64,000 nt of DNA from Desulfomonile tiedjei DSM 6799 (GCF_000266945.1 NC_018025.1:4282001-4346000), one strand, 5' to 3'. Shown: positions 8,064-17,177, counted from the first letter of the stretch. Numbers and translations are program-made. Notes: generated by a model not told the origin, from the letters alone.

Positions 8064-9575
8064 ATGATAAGCGCTGTCAAATATAAACTGAAATTGCTTT
8101 TCTTTTTTGCAATGAGCGCTCCTTGGCTGTTCACTTCGTGCACGTTTACCCAGTTGAGAGCTTTCCAACCGGATATTCATCAACTTGCCACGGCAAATCG
8201 AACCGCAGCGTCTATGGTGGAAAACCGTCTCAGGCCTGCGACTCTCGTGGCCGGAAAACAATGGCTTATACTGGAAGATTGTAGAAATATCACACTGATG
8301 AACAATCTTGATATTCAAGTTGCTCGTCAGGACGAACAGACAAAACGTCAGTTGCGCAACGGCCAAATGGCTCAAATGCTGCCTCACGCAGCCGTTTCCG
8401 GCCAATTGAGCGACAGGGATAACATAGGCTGGAGTTACAGCGAAGTCATCGCTGAAGAAGGGCTCTCTGCATCAACGGCTCCTCGGCCCGTAATCTCCTT
8501 CCCGCCGTATCCGTACAGGTACGCTAACGGACGAGAGCGATCTACATGGCGCTATTCTGCAGAATTCAGATGGAGCCCCGTCGAAGCGTTGACCGCTTTC
8601 TATCGAACCAAGAGCAGGTCGAACCAGCGCATCTCTGCGTACTACGAGCGAATCAAGCGAGCCCAAAAGGTGCTCGGCCGAACCGAGAGTTCCTTTTTCC
8701 GATTACTGGCTCTTCAAGAAGCTTTGCCTATGGCCGCTCGGCTGAAGAGCATTCGTTCCGACATCGTCGACAAACGAGCCGAGCTTATTGAAAAGAAACT
8801 TGTGAATATCGAAGAATATAACGATGCAGTCCAACGATATATCCGGGCAAGGCGTATTTACGTTCAGGTGAGAAACGATCTCGAGAAGCAACGGAATTTC
8901 TTGGCATCCTCAATGGGGCTTTCGCCGGATTACACAATTGATGGCGGCTTTTACGTAGCCGGTAAGCTCGAAGAACCGGGTTTCAGAGCCGAAATGGCCG
9001 ATCTGGAAGCTCAAGCGGTAAGAACCCGACCCGAATTATACATCGCGGGACTGGAAAATCTCAGTTCCGAGAATGATCTGAAAGCCTCGTATATCAAGTA
9101 TGCGCCACAAGTCACAGGGTTTTACAGGTATAACCGCGATAAAGACAAATTCCTTCTGGACAAGGAATATGCTGAATATGGAATGAACTTCAGAGTAGAC
9201 CTGTTCGATTGGATCGGCGCTTCCTTTGAAGGAAACGCAGCTCAGTCGAACATATATAAGACCCGCCGAGACCTGACAAGGGTTGCTTTGGAAGTATCGT
9301 TGGAAGTGCGGGACACTTTCCTAAAATATTTCGATGCATTGGAGCAGGTTCAGAATTCAGCCCAGTCAGTCCGGATGGCAAGAAGAGTGCTGGAAGTGGC
9401 AAGACACAGGTCGGCGACCGGCGCTGCAGATAAGGTCCGCGAGCAGGAGGCGGGAGCAAATCTCCTGGAGGCAAAGATCGAACGAGTTAGTAATCTCGGA
9501 GAGGCTGCAGCCAATCTGGCGCTCCTTTACGCGGCCATGGGAGTAAATTACCAGGAACCTGTTCCCCAGGATTAG
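8064..9575 (+). CDS. TolC-like outer-membrane efflux protein (probable lipoprotein)
   Basis: The 503-residue protein has an N-terminal hydrophobic stretch ending LFTSC, close to a lipobox, so it is probably an outer-membrane lipoprotein like NodT/OprM-type channels. The body is long helices with Ala/Glu/Arg-rich heptads, including two typical outer-membrane-efflux repeats (about 190-300 and 390-490; e.g. VEKR-like helices, SLEVRDTFLKYFDALEQV). There is a region rich in Pro/Tyr around 135-155. It should form a trimeric channel through the outer membrane and the periplasm. It starts two bases after the adaptor gene and is surely co-transcribed with it. It shows only distant family resemblance to well-studied TolC. 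Confidence 0.8.
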   Translation: MISAVKYKLKLLFFFAMSAPWLFTSCTFTQLRAFQPDIHQLATANRTAASMVENRLRPATLVAGKQWLILEDCRNITLMNNLDIQVARQDEQTKRQLRNGQMAQMLPHAAVSGQLSDRDNIGWSYSEVIAEEGLSASTAPRPVISFPPYPYRYANGRERSTWRYSAEFRWSPVEALTAFYRTKSRSNQRISAYYERIKRAQKVLGRTESSFFRLLALQEALPMAARLKSIRSDIVDKRAELIEKKLVNIEEYNDAVQRYIRARRIYVQVRNDLEKQRNFLASSMGLSPDYTIDGGFYVAGKLEEPGFRAEMADLEAQAVRTRPELYIAGLENLSSENDLKASYIKYAPQVTGFYRYNRDKDKFLLDKEYAEYGMNFRVDLFDWIGASFEGNAAQSNIYKTRRDLTRVALEVSLEVRDTFLKYFDALEQVQNSAQSVRMARRVLEVARHRSATGAADKVREQEAGANLLEAKIERVSNLGEAAANLALLYAAMGVNYQEPVPQD

Positions 9576-9632
9576 TATTCAATTACTCTGGTATTCTTAC
9601 GAAATCGGTGTCCACATTGTTATAGTATTATT

Positions 9633-10187
9633 ATGAACAAAAGAATTCCGCTGACAGTGTACACCATAGGTCATTCCAATCATTCCTTCGATACTTTTTT
9701 GTCCTTACTGCAGCAGCATTCAATCAAGATGATTGCGGATATCCGCAGTTTTCCCGGTTCGAAAAAATTCCCTCATTTCAACCGCGACTACCTCAGGGAG
9801 AATCTGCCCGAACATGATATCCAATATCTCTGGATACCCAAATTAGGAGGACGGAGAAAAAGTCCTGCAGGATTCGTGTCGCCGAACACGGGACTTGTCA
9901 ATCCGGGTTTCCGAGGGTACGCGGATTACATGGGCACTCTTCAGTTCCGTGAAGGAGTGTCGGAATTCCTTGCCGCGGCCAGGACTTCCAGGACGGCCTC
10001 CATGTGCGCGGAGGTTCTGTACTGGCAATGTCACCGGCGTCTTCTAAGTGACTATCTTTCGCTTTTGGGAATAGAAGTTTTTCATATCATGGGGCAAAAG
10101 GATCCGATTCTCCATCCCCTGTCCCCGGAGGCGACCATGACGACCGAAGGCATCGTCATTTATCCACCGGCGTTACAATTTCATTAG
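9633..10187 (+). CDS. DUF488 family protein
   Basis: The 184-residue protein begins TVYTIGHSNHSFDTFLSLL and contains IADIRSFPGSKKFPHFN, IPKLGGRR and the CAEVLYWQCHRRLLSDYL segment with a Cys-Ala-Glu and Cys-His-Arg pair, then V.HI. This is the full DUF488 pattern at the usual length (roughly 110-190). The biochemical role of the family is not established; the conserved Cys/His/Arg residues suggest a small ligand or nucleic-acid site. It lies 57 bp after the TolC-like gene and could be a separate unit. I see no repair or modification partner next to it. Confidence 0.85.
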   Translation: MNKRIPLTVYTIGHSNHSFDTFLSLLQQHSIKMIADIRSFPGSKKFPHFNRDYLRENLPEHDIQYLWIPKLGGRRKSPAGFVSPNTGLVNPGFRGYADYMGTLQFREGVSEFLAAARTSRTASMCAEVLYWQCHRRLLSDYLSLLGIEVFHIMGQKDPILHPLSPEATMTTEGIVIYPPALQFH

Positions 10188-10338
10188 ACAAAGAAGCTTG
10201 CAGAGTCTGCGCAGAATGCGGTATCCATCAGGAACCGCATAAAATCGCGCTATCACCAGATTCACGAACGATACGGTTCATTTCATCCATCCCATCCTAC
10301 TCGCTGTGAGTCGAACTATTGGCACTTGCCAAAATTAG

Positions 10339-10495
10339 TGACCGATTGAGGATTAGGAGTATCGGTGGGTGCCGTGCCTCCGTGCCGGCACGTGTTCATC
10401 AATGATATCAATATAATGGACCAACAGGGACGCCGGTCCCCTACCTGTAGCTTCTATTTGAGCATGGGATGAACGTCAGAATTTTTGGCACTCGC
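10339..10495 (+). repeat. GC-core dispersed repeat, copy B
   Basis: TCGGTGGGTGCCGTGCCTCC, GTGCCGGCAC, then CAGGGACGCCGGTCCCCTACC and a tail GTCAGAATTTTTGGCACT similar to that of copy E. It fills most of the 10188-10557 gap. Confidence 0.78.
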
Positions 10496-10557
10496 TAAAA
10501 GTCTAATCCATTCGCAAAAGAGTGACTATTGTTTGAAATCTTGAAAAGACAGTGCTA

Positions 10558-11889
10558 TCAGCGGCCGTTCCCAAACGAGGCGAATGTCGAACCGCCGGAA
10601 GGAAAGACCCAGACTGTCGCGCTGCTTGGAGCTTTGGATGCAGCCCAGTCCATGATCGATTCCGTTTTGTTGAAGCTCCTGGCGAGCCCCATTTTCCTGC
10701 CGATATCCTCCGGCAGAAGCCGACTGTCGCTGAAAATCCCCAGATGGTTGCGTCTCAGCATTTGAAGACCGAAATGTCCGATAAACACCTCCTCCACCGG
10801 TTCGCCTTTCTTCGCCTTTTCCACGAGAGATAGAACGCGATTTTTCCCAATCACCTTTAGGAGCGTTCTCATCACCGGATAGGGAAGAGTCTTCTTCGCT
10901 AGAGGCATCTCGCCCAGGCCATGGATGCTGCGTGCGAATGCCAGGAGTACTCCTCCGGGCTTGCATGCGTACAGTGAATTTCCGATGCATTTGACCGATT
11001 GCCGCAGGTCGGCATCCATGGGAAACGAGTTCGCCACGACAACATCGGCCTGTTCCGGGACTTCCTGTCGGGAAATTTCAAGCACGAACTTTTCACCCTG
11101 TCTCTGAGCAATGATGGGGTCACCGCAGAAAAAAGCTGCCGCACGCGCCTGTTCGTTCATGGCCACGTTTACAATGAACACGTCTTTTTTCAGGAGACTC
11201 GCTCCCTCCTCGAGATCTTGCCGCATCGGAGAACGATCCCCCACGGTGCCGACGTAATCGAAATTGTCCGGATCGACCCCTTGCATATGATTCTTTCCGA
11301 TCGTCTCGGCAGCGGCACAACCGGGAATCAACATCTTCAGTCCTCCTCCGAATCCGAGGAGCAAGTGAGGTTCAATGGCGCCAACACACACAATAAGGTC
11401 AGCTTCCGTGAGAAGCCTATTGAGAACCACTTTGGTGCCTCTGGCAGTGATCCCGACTTCTCTGAGACTGTCCGAATCGGACGCGTCATGGCAGCGCCAG
11501 GGATGCGCGTCCATCAATGCTCGACCGAGCTTCTTCTCCACTTCATCAAGACGGCTCTGGCGGTGGACACCCGTGGCGATCAAAATTTGTATGCTCTCTG
11601 CAGTTGCTCCTGCTGCCAGGAGTTCATTCATAACAGGCTGCAGGAATTCGGCTACGGGTGTGGGACGAGAATGATCGTCAACCACAGCGACAACACGCTT
11701 ACCGGAAAGAGCACGTTGCGACAGTCGAGATGCTGCAATCGGGTTGGACAGAGCTTCCGCACATGCTGCGGCTGGGTCCGCAATTGTAGGCACCGACCTG
11801 GGTTTCAGCTCACCGAGAATTCGCCATGTGTCTGGAACGGAAATCTTGAGAGATTCTTCTCCCCACGGAAACTCAATGAATCTGGCCAT
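10558..11889 (-). CDS. larA: LarA-type nickel-pincer racemase/epimerase homologue
   Basis: ATG 11889 is preceded by GAGGTGAAAAATCA, so this start is preferred over the open frame to 11961. The 443-residue protein matches lactate racemase LarA (DUF2088) in order: VVDDHSRPTP with Asp72 and Arg75, ATGVHR with His109, AIEPHLLLGFGGGLKMLIPG with His175 and Lys185, and NH with His201. In the Lactiplantibacillus enzyme the equivalents are Asp72, Arg75, His108, His174, Lys184 (which carries the pincer cofactor) and His200, so the active site appears complete. LarA homologues act on several 2-hydroxy acids, not only lactate, so the substrate is open; the symbol is by homology. The cofactor-making larB, larC and larE are not in the window. 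It is monocistronic in an area of repeats. Confidence 0.85.
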   Translation of the reverse strand: MARFIEFPWGEESLKISVPDTWRILGELKPRSVPTIADPAAACAEALSNPIAASRLSQRALSGKRVVAVVDDHSRPTPVAEFLQPVMNELLAAGATAESIQILIATGVHRQSRLDEVEKKLGRALMDAHPWRCHDASDSDSLREVGITARGTKVVLNRLLTEADLIVCVGAIEPHLLLGFGGGLKMLIPGCAAAETIGKNHMQGVDPDNFDYVGTVGDRSPMRQDLEEGASLLKKDVFIVNVAMNEQARAAAFFCGDPIIAQRQGEKFVLEISRQEVPEQADVVVANSFPMDADLRQSVKCIGNSLYACKPGGVLLAFARSIHGLGEMPLAKKTLPYPVMRTLLKVIGKNRVLSLVEKAKKGEPVEEVFIGHFGLQMLRRNHLGIFSDSRLLPEDIGRKMGLARSFNKTESIMDWAASKAPSSATVWVFPSGGSTFASFGNGR

Positions 11890-12016
11890 TGATTTTTCAC
11901 CTCGATACATTTTGAATTCAGGAGGATAATATTGCGAAAGACTTACGCCCCAACCTCTCACAGGTTCTGACTTCGTTCCGAGCTCTTCGTCCCATAGAGC
12001 CCGGGAATTTCAGAGA

Positions 12017-12193
12017 CTGTCTCAGAATTCTCGAATGCATAACAATCGTGCCACGATTCGCCATCTTCGTAGGGGTAGGCCTAGTGCCTACCCTTATTTG
12101 GGCGGACACGAGGCCCGCCCCTACAATCAGGCCGGCAGGACCATGAGAACTTCGTGCCACGATCTGGGATAGATTTCGACTTTTGGGACAGCC
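12017..12193. repeat. MITE-like element with CTGTCTCA/TGAGACAG-type ends, copy 1
   Basis: The left end CTGTCTCAGAATTCTCGAA mirrors the right end TTCGACTTTTGGGACAG. Inside are two CGTGCCACGAT words and facing GTAGGGGTAGGC / GCCCGCCCCTAC arms. A nearly identical full copy lies at 57081-57251 and half copies at 57371-57440 and 17315-17386. There is no coding capacity. It occupies much of the 11890-12395 gap, where I see nothing else. Confidence 0.75.
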
Positions 12194-12395
12194 TATTCAT
12201 TGCCGGGAATTTTTGCGTCAGTCGTCCCTCTGAGACTCAAAAATCACATATTGTTCCTTAAACGGCGATGAATCGTCGACCTATTTTCCCCGGGTCTCGC
12301 GGGATTCCTCCGGAACAAATGACCCAAAACACTCTAAGCTAGCACATGCTCGGACACCCTTCCTTCATTACGAAAGAATATCAGGTCCCGCGACG

Positions 12396-13283
12396 TCATT
12401 TTCGGTTCAGAAACCGCCTTGAGCTTCGCAGCCACTCGGTCCACCGCCAGGATCTGGAGTTTAGCAAACGCGTCATTTGATTCTGTAGCTCTTCAATCCG
12501 GGCCTGGTGTTGTTCCATCAGTCGATTCTGTTCGGAATACTGTTCGGAAAGTCGGCCCAGTTTTTCTTCAGTCTCTTCTATACGTGATTCCAAAGAAATA
12601 TTCAGTCCTAATGCAGTGAAGAAGCTTCTTATCGCAGCGGTACTCTCTGCGTCGGCTCGGAAGAATTCCCGTAACGCTCCCCCTCTAGCACTCTCTCCTA
12701 CTCCGATTATTCCTAAACCGTGACAATGTGTGAACTCGAAAACAGGGTACCGGTCGGCCAATTCTCGGAACAACCTTTCCACACCAAAATCGCGTTCCCG
12801 CACACAGGTATCGTGCATCAGCACAATTCCCTTCTTGCTCATTTTGGGAAGCCACAGTTCAAAATCGCGTTTTACCGCATCGTAATAATGGAGACCGTCA
12901 ATGTGAAGAAGGTCGATAGAACCATCCGAAAAATGCTGGACCGCCTCGTCAAAGCTCATACGCATGAGCGTGGAAAAGCCTCCATACAAGGGATCATGAT
13001 AGCTCGCCAGATCCTGATATACCTCTTCCCCGTACCAGCCAGCGTGCTCGTCTCCTCTCCATGTATCAACTGCCGAACATCTGGTCGGAAGATCCAATGA
13101 TTCGACAGCCTGGCAGAATGCACAATACGAAACTCCCGTGTACGCGCCTAATTCCACCAGGGTTGCAGGCCTCAGGATCTGTATCAACCCGAATGCGAAG
13201 GGAATATGTTCCGTCCACGCTGAAATCCGAAGCCTCAGAGGTTTCATGAATACAGCGGGGTAATCGAGAGGATTGAAGTCCAT
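12396..13283 (-). CDS. Class I SAM-dependent methyltransferase with C-terminal coiled coil
   Basis: The 295-residue protein starts at ATG 13283 (a GTG at 13292 is possible; neither has a strong ribosome site). The SAM-binding motif LVELGAYTGVSY is at 42-53, an acidic AVDTW follows at 71-75, and LLHIDGLHYYDAVKRD with IVLMHDT (about 125-159) fits the Methyltransf_24 fold. Residues about 230-275 are a Glu/Gln/Arg/Leu-rich coiled coil, followed by SRSWRWTEWLR, a short tail motif often seen in polysaccharide-cluster glycosyltransferases and methyltransferases. It follows wzt by about 10 bases, so it should act in the same surface polysaccharide pathway. Methylation of the growing or finished chain end is an attractive idea, by analogy to WbdD in O9a synthesis, but it is inference. 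Confidence 0.82.
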   Translation of the reverse strand: MDFNPLDYPAVFMKPLRLRISAWTEHIPFAFGLIQILRPATLVELGAYTGVSYCAFCQAVESLDLPTRCSAVDTWRGDEHAGWYGEEVYQDLASYHDPLYGGFSTLMRMSFDEAVQHFSDGSIDLLHIDGLHYYDAVKRDFELWLPKMSKKGIVLMHDTCVRERDFGVERLFRELADRYPVFEFTHCHGLGIIGVGESARGGALREFFRADAESTAAIRSFFTALGLNISLESRIEETEEKLGRLSEQYSEQNRLMEQHQARIEELQNQMTRLLNSRSWRWTEWLRSSRRFLNRK

Positions 13284-13293
13284 TGCCTGCACG

Positions 13294-14667
13294 TTATTCG
13301 GAATGCACCCGGAGCGAGATCTTTTCCATAGGAATCCCTATGAGCCCACTCCAATTGCTCGTTGAATGAGACTTGAAAATGAGCGCATCGTGCATCCAAT
13401 GTTGATGCACATGCTGTTCCTGAGATCCCTCTGCCACCGCCGCAGTTATGGAGTAATCGCCTACGAGCAATATTGGCATGCGGAAACAGAACTCTGCTTC
13501 GAATCTTTCCCCGGCCTGTATCGACACGGGATTGTTTCTGTACGTTACGTACGTGTTGTCTCCAAACAAAGTCTGTCCTAGCCGGTCGCGCACGTAGAAG
13601 CCCACAATCGGGCTCATTATATCCGCGTGCGCCATGCAGATGATTCGCAGGCACACAGATTCACCGCCTACTATCCATGAGAGCGGTGTTTTTGACATGC
13701 GTTCCAGAAATTTCACGTCAATAATTGAGGCGCTGAAGTTGCCGAATGAATGTGCATCGGGATCGAAGTGGAATACTTCGATGTCATTCCGAAGAGGTGA
13801 TGCATTAATGTACTTCAGCCTTTGATCGACCATTTCCTCAGGGTCGATCGGCACAGGAAGCTCTCTGATGGAATTCTTCGATCTGTTCACATCCTGTCGA
13901 GCCGCGAAGACCTTTTCGAGATACAGATCGCAAATGTCTCTTGCAGATCCCTGTGCCTGGATCATACCTCCGTCCAAGAGAATTGCTCTATCGCATAGAT
14001 TAATGACCGCAGCAGTGTCGTGACTCACGAACAACAGTGTCCCTTTTTCCAGAAATTTCCGTAAGTAGCGCATGCATTTCTGAGCGAAGAACGCATCCCC
14101 CACAGCCAGCGCTTCGTCAATGACCAGAATGTCGGCATTCACATGCGCTGCAATCGCGAAGGCCAGACGGACGTACATTCCACTGGAATACGTCTTCACC
14201 GGCTGATGGATAAAATCGCCGATATCCGCAAATTCGAGGATTGCCTCGTACTGCTCGTCAATTTCTTCCTTCTTGAGCCCCAATACCGAGGCATTCATGT
14301 ATACGTTTTCTTTCCCGGAAAATTCAGGGTTGAAACCGGATCCCAGCTCGAGAAGCGCGCCGATGCGGCCTCGAATTTCAATGGATCCCGTGGTAGGCGC
14401 AAGCGTGCCACAGATGATCTGCAGGAGTGTGCTCTTTCCGCTGCCATTTTTCCCGATTATGCCGATTGATTCTCCCCGGCCTATATCGAATGAGAGATCG
14501 CGTAAAGCCCAGAATTCTCGAAAATATCGCTTTTCCCGTACGGGCAGCCACCGTGACAGCATTGTGCGAAGCGGCTGTTTCAATCTGTCCTGGGGAGAGT
14601 CCCAGAGATGATAGCTCTTTCCGATATTATGGATCGAAATTGCGGGAAAATCAGTATCCAGACTCAT
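13294..14667 (-). CDS. wzt: ABC transporter ATP-binding protein for polysaccharide export (Wzt type)
   Basis: ATG 14667 (GGAG upstream) is chosen; a longer frame from 14730 would overlap wzm by 17 bases. About 457 residues. The ATPase domain has Walker A GIIGKNGSGKST, signature YSSGMYVRLAFA, Walker B ILVIDEALAVGD and switch His in LLFVSHD. After about residue 260 there is a C-terminal beta-sandwich region (VKFLERM...SIQAGERFEAEFCFRMP...YSITAAVAEGSQEQ), as in the carbohydrate-binding domain of O9a Wzt, which recognises a modified chain end before export. It pairs with the Wzm permease directly upstream and a methyltransferase directly downstream. Together they form an O-antigen or capsule exporter at the inner membrane. 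Confidence 0.9.
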   Translation of the reverse strand: MSLDTDFPAISIHNIGKSYHLWDSPQDRLKQPLRTMLSRWLPVREKRYFREFWALRDLSFDIGRGESIGIIGKNGSGKSTLLQIICGTLAPTTGSIEIRGRIGALLELGSGFNPEFSGKENVYMNASVLGLKKEEIDEQYEAILEFADIGDFIHQPVKTYSSGMYVRLAFAIAAHVNADILVIDEALAVGDAFFAQKCMRYLRKFLEKGTLLFVSHDTAAVINLCDRAILLDGGMIQAQGSARDICDLYLEKVFAARQDVNRSKNSIRELPVPIDPEEMVDQRLKYINASPLRNDIEVFHFDPDAHSFGNFSASIIDVKFLERMSKTPLSWIVGGESVCLRIICMAHADIMSPIVGFYVRDRLGQTLFGDNTYVTYRNNPVSIQAGERFEAEFCFRMPILLVGDYSITAAVAEGSQEQHVHQHWMHDALIFKSHSTSNWSGLIGIPMEKISLRVHSE

Positions 14668-14713
14668 TCCATGTTGCTCCGAACGGATAGTCTCCTTTCG
14701 CATTCTCCCAGTT

Positions 14714-15580
14714 TCAGATGACATCTGCAAATGCCCTTTTGGTTTTCATGAACCAGGCATAGCCCAACTGAAGAACGATCAGGGAAAGAAGTCCAATCAA
14801 CGCGAGCCATCCCCAATCAGGATATGCCCCCCACATGAGGGTTTTTCGAGCATTCTCGAGAATTACCGTAAGGGGATTCAGTTGAATAAGAAGCCTATAG
14901 GGTTCCGGCACAGCGGACAGCGGGAAGAAAATGCCTGAAATGAATAACAAAATCTGCACCACTATGCCGATAGGATGCCCTATGTCTCGGACAAAAACCC
15001 CCAGAGAGGACAAGAACCAACTGAACCCCAGAGTCAACATAAGCAGGGGAAGCGCCACCAGCGGAAACAGATAGATCGTCGAAGAGAAAGTCCCCTTAAA
15101 CAGGATGAGCGCAGGGATTAAGATCGTCAGACTGATGACGGCTTGTACAAGGCTTGAACAGAGTATGGCAACCGGTAATATTTCCAGCGGGAAAATAACC
15201 TTTTTCACGTAATTCGGATTGCTGAGAATCAGTTGAGGCGCTCGGATGATGCTTTCGGCAAACACATTGAACAGTACGAGACCGCAAAACAGCGTGAGTC
15301 CGATATCCAGGAATCCTTCATTTTGCCCGACACCCCATTTTATGCTGAAGATGACGCCGAACACGAAGGCATACACTGCAAGCATGAGAAGCGGCGTTAT
15401 GAATGACCACACTATTCCCAGGTACGATCCCCGGTAACGCTCGACGGTATCTCTCCATGCGAGCCGCGCAATCAAATCTTTGTGGCTGTACAGATGGACA
15501 GCCATTCTCAAAGGATTCAGGTATTGCGCAACTGGGACCGGCTTGCCGGAAATAACTGACGGAGGCTCCATTTCATTCAT
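14714..15580 (-). CDS. wzm: ABC-2 type polysaccharide export permease (Wzm type)
   Basis: The 288-residue integral membrane protein has about six hydrophobic segments, the N-terminal LIARLAWRDTVERYRGSYLGIVWSF amphipathic region (given here as its parts LIARLAWRD and YRGSYLGIVWSF) and the PNYVKKVIFPLEILP loop, all hallmarks of Wzm/TagG/KpsM permeases. It forms the channel through which undecaprenyl-linked glycan is moved to the periplasm. Its partner ATPase wzt begins near its end. Start ATG 15580, part of an ATGAATGAAATG cluster, so 15574 is also possible. It lies downstream of the DUF3467 gene on the same strand and may be in its operon. Confidence 0.9.
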   Translation of the reverse strand: MNEMEPPSVISGKPVPVAQYLNPLRMAVHLYSHKDLIARLAWRDTVERYRGSYLGIVWSFITPLLMLAVYAFVFGVIFSIKWGVGQNEGFLDIGLTLFCGLVLFNVFAESIIRAPQLILSNPNYVKKVIFPLEILPVAILCSSLVQAVISLTILIPALILFKGTFSSTIYLFPLVALPLLMLTLGFSWFLSSLGVFVRDIGHPIGIVVQILLFISGIFFPLSAVPEPYRLLIQLNPLTVILENARKTLMWGAYPDWGWLALIGLLSLIVLQLGYAWFMKTKRAFADVI

Positions 15581-15745
15581 TGTACGACGTGCTCTCGATA
15601 CGGATCGAAAATTGGGTTTTCACGCATACTACCGAACCGAGACAGCACGTCGCGTCTTCTCTGCACTGACAGCTCTGGTAAACCCGGACGAAGATGCAGC
15701 CACTGCAGAAGTCCTACTGCAGCAGGATCCAATCGGCGCTTCTTA

Positions 15746-16030
15746 TCAGGAACTGGGAGTGGGAACAACTCTCGGTCGGCTCATTGCTTCCAGGCTTTTA
15801 CCCAGTGTTTCATAGAGGGCTCTGGCTTGTACGTGGGACAGGTAGACCTGCCGTTCGTACACTTCAACCAGGGAACGATTTCCGGCTTCATCCGTGCCCG
15901 GTCTGAGCTTGCCGAAGAGCAGGCAAATATCGAAAGGGGTAGTTTCAATCATCGTGCAGTTCGTATAATACCCTTCGTCTTTGAATGAGAACATTTTCGG
16001 AAGAGTCTGCTGTTGTTGTTGATCCGCCAT
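15746..16030 (-). CDS. DUF3467 domain protein
   Basis: The 94-residue protein starts at ATG 16030 after a near-perfect AAGGAGGTTCAT. After a short poly-Gln start (MADQQQQQ) it reads GYYTNCTMIETTPFDICLLFGKL, then VEVYERQVYLSHVQARALYETLGKSLEA, which is the DUF3467 pattern (an aromatic/Asn start, a central 'sP.DF.l.Fg', and a helix after a beta strand). The function of this small domain is not known. It is 165 bp upstream of wzm on the same strand. A short TTG-started frame (15577-15768) bridges the gap but I do not trust it. Possibly an accessory of the polysaccharide operon; possibly unrelated. Confidence 0.75.
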   Translation of the reverse strand: MADQQQQQTLPKMFSFKDEGYYTNCTMIETTPFDICLLFGKLRPGTDEAGNRSLVEVYERQVYLSHVQARALYETLGKSLEAMSRPRVVPTPSS

Positions 16031-16405
16031 ATGAACCTCCTTACATATTCATTCCGACCTAAAGATACCACGAAAGAAATGCATCTGCACCTAAAAGTTA
16101 TCCCCCCTCATTGTTCGGAGAATATTCAGGTCATGGAAACCAGGGAACAACTCGAATGCCTGCAGCTTGTTGAATGCACGAATTCTCCGTTAATGTAATA
16201 ATCGGCAAAGTACCCAATATTTTAGTGACTTGTTTATATGTCAAGTCGCGCAGAAATAGATTTAACTTCGAACTATTTTTGATTTTCTGATGTCCTTTGT
16301 GTTAAGGTCGCCAACTTTCCCGCGAGTACGATAATTATCGTGCACAAAGCGGGTTCTATCCATTCATTAAGGCTTGCGAAAAATTCGGTTCAAAGGAGAG
16401 GTGTA

Positions 16406-17062
16406 ATGAGAATTTGCATTGCTATAATTATGACGCTTTCATTGGCACATCTGGTGCATGGAAGAACATTCGAGGAATATGTGTTAGTGAATTACGACCC
16501 GCTGGTAAGTGAATTGAAACATCATGGATTCGGAGGACCATTAGGCAAAGAGACGGCAGAATTTGCGCTTATCAGGCAATTGATAGAAGACGGCACAAAT
16601 CGCGACCATTCGGTAAGCATTGTGGGAATGTCCGTAGGCGGTGTTAATGGAGAGGTCATGAGCAGTCTGGGTCTGGAAATGGGAAAGCAGAACGAGAAAG
16701 GCTTGTTGCTGAAGAGAGTGTATTCTGCGGATGGTAACCCCTGTTACGCAATCTGCGGTCCCAGGGCAAACATTTGCTCAGCAGTTGCCATCGTGTTGCT
16801 GTGGGACAAGTATATTACCCAGGCATATTGTGAAAGATTCAACACAAAGGAAATCTCTGCATGGAAAACATCAAAAGAGCTGTCGCGAAAAATAGAGCTT
16901 GGGACGGCCGGGCACGATGACATCATCGATTACTGTGAATTTGCCGAACCCAGACGCAGGGCACTCATGCGCGCGAATCGCATGTACAGCTCGACGGCGG
17001 CCGGTGTTATCGAATCTGTAGTTCAGAAATTGGGTCCTCTCTTCAAGTTACGAACGTTTTAG
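16406..17062 (+). CDS. Secreted protein of unknown function
   Basis: ATG 16406 is placed by AAAGGAGAGGTGTA. The 218-residue product has a short signal peptide (MRICIAIIMTLSLAHLVHG) and then a soluble domain with Cys residues near 113-125 (NPCYAICGPRANICSA) and 144, and a TAGHDDIIDYCEFAEPRRR segment. It may be periplasmic with disulfide bonds or a metal or haem-like site, though there is no CXXCH. I do not recognise a family. Monocistronic; the gap before it (16031-16405) is AT-rich and holds only a small GACTTG/CAAGTC hairpin near 16230-16250. Confidence 0.65.
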   Translation: MRICIAIIMTLSLAHLVHGRTFEEYVLVNYDPLVSELKHHGFGGPLGKETAEFALIRQLIEDGTNRDHSVSIVGMSVGGVNGEVMSSLGLEMGKQNEKGLLLKRVYSADGNPCYAICGPRANICSAVAIVLLWDKYITQAYCERFNTKEISAWKTSKELSRKIELGTAGHDDIIDYCEFAEPRRRALMRANRMYSSTAAGVIESVVQKLGPLFKLRTF

Positions 17063-17078
17063 AGCGATTGCCAAATGT

Positions 17079-17177
17079 TGTCATTGCGAGGAGCACAGCG
17101 ATCCCGCGTCTCGCGGGACAATCGCCTGGGATTCAGGCGCTTAATTTCAGGCGATTGCTTCGCTTCGCTCGCAATGA
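17079..17177. repeat. REP-type repeat (GTCATTGCGAGGAG ... CTCGCAATGAC), copy 2
   Basis: Same inverted ends as copy 1 at 2987-3073, with a longer middle (CGCGTCTCGCGGGACAATCG). It starts 17 bp after the stop of the secreted-protein gene and could form a strong hairpin in its mRNA tail. Confidence 0.8.

Noticed and set aside
10999-11892. 297-residue frame antisense to the LarA-like gene
   Set aside because: The minus frame has the complete LarA active site and a good ribosome site.
15577-15768. 63-residue frame bridging DUF3467 and wzm
   Set aside because: Needs a TTG start without ribosome binding site and overlaps both neighbours; its composition (Arg/Pro-rich) is that of a shadow frame, although its stop does overlap the wzm start.
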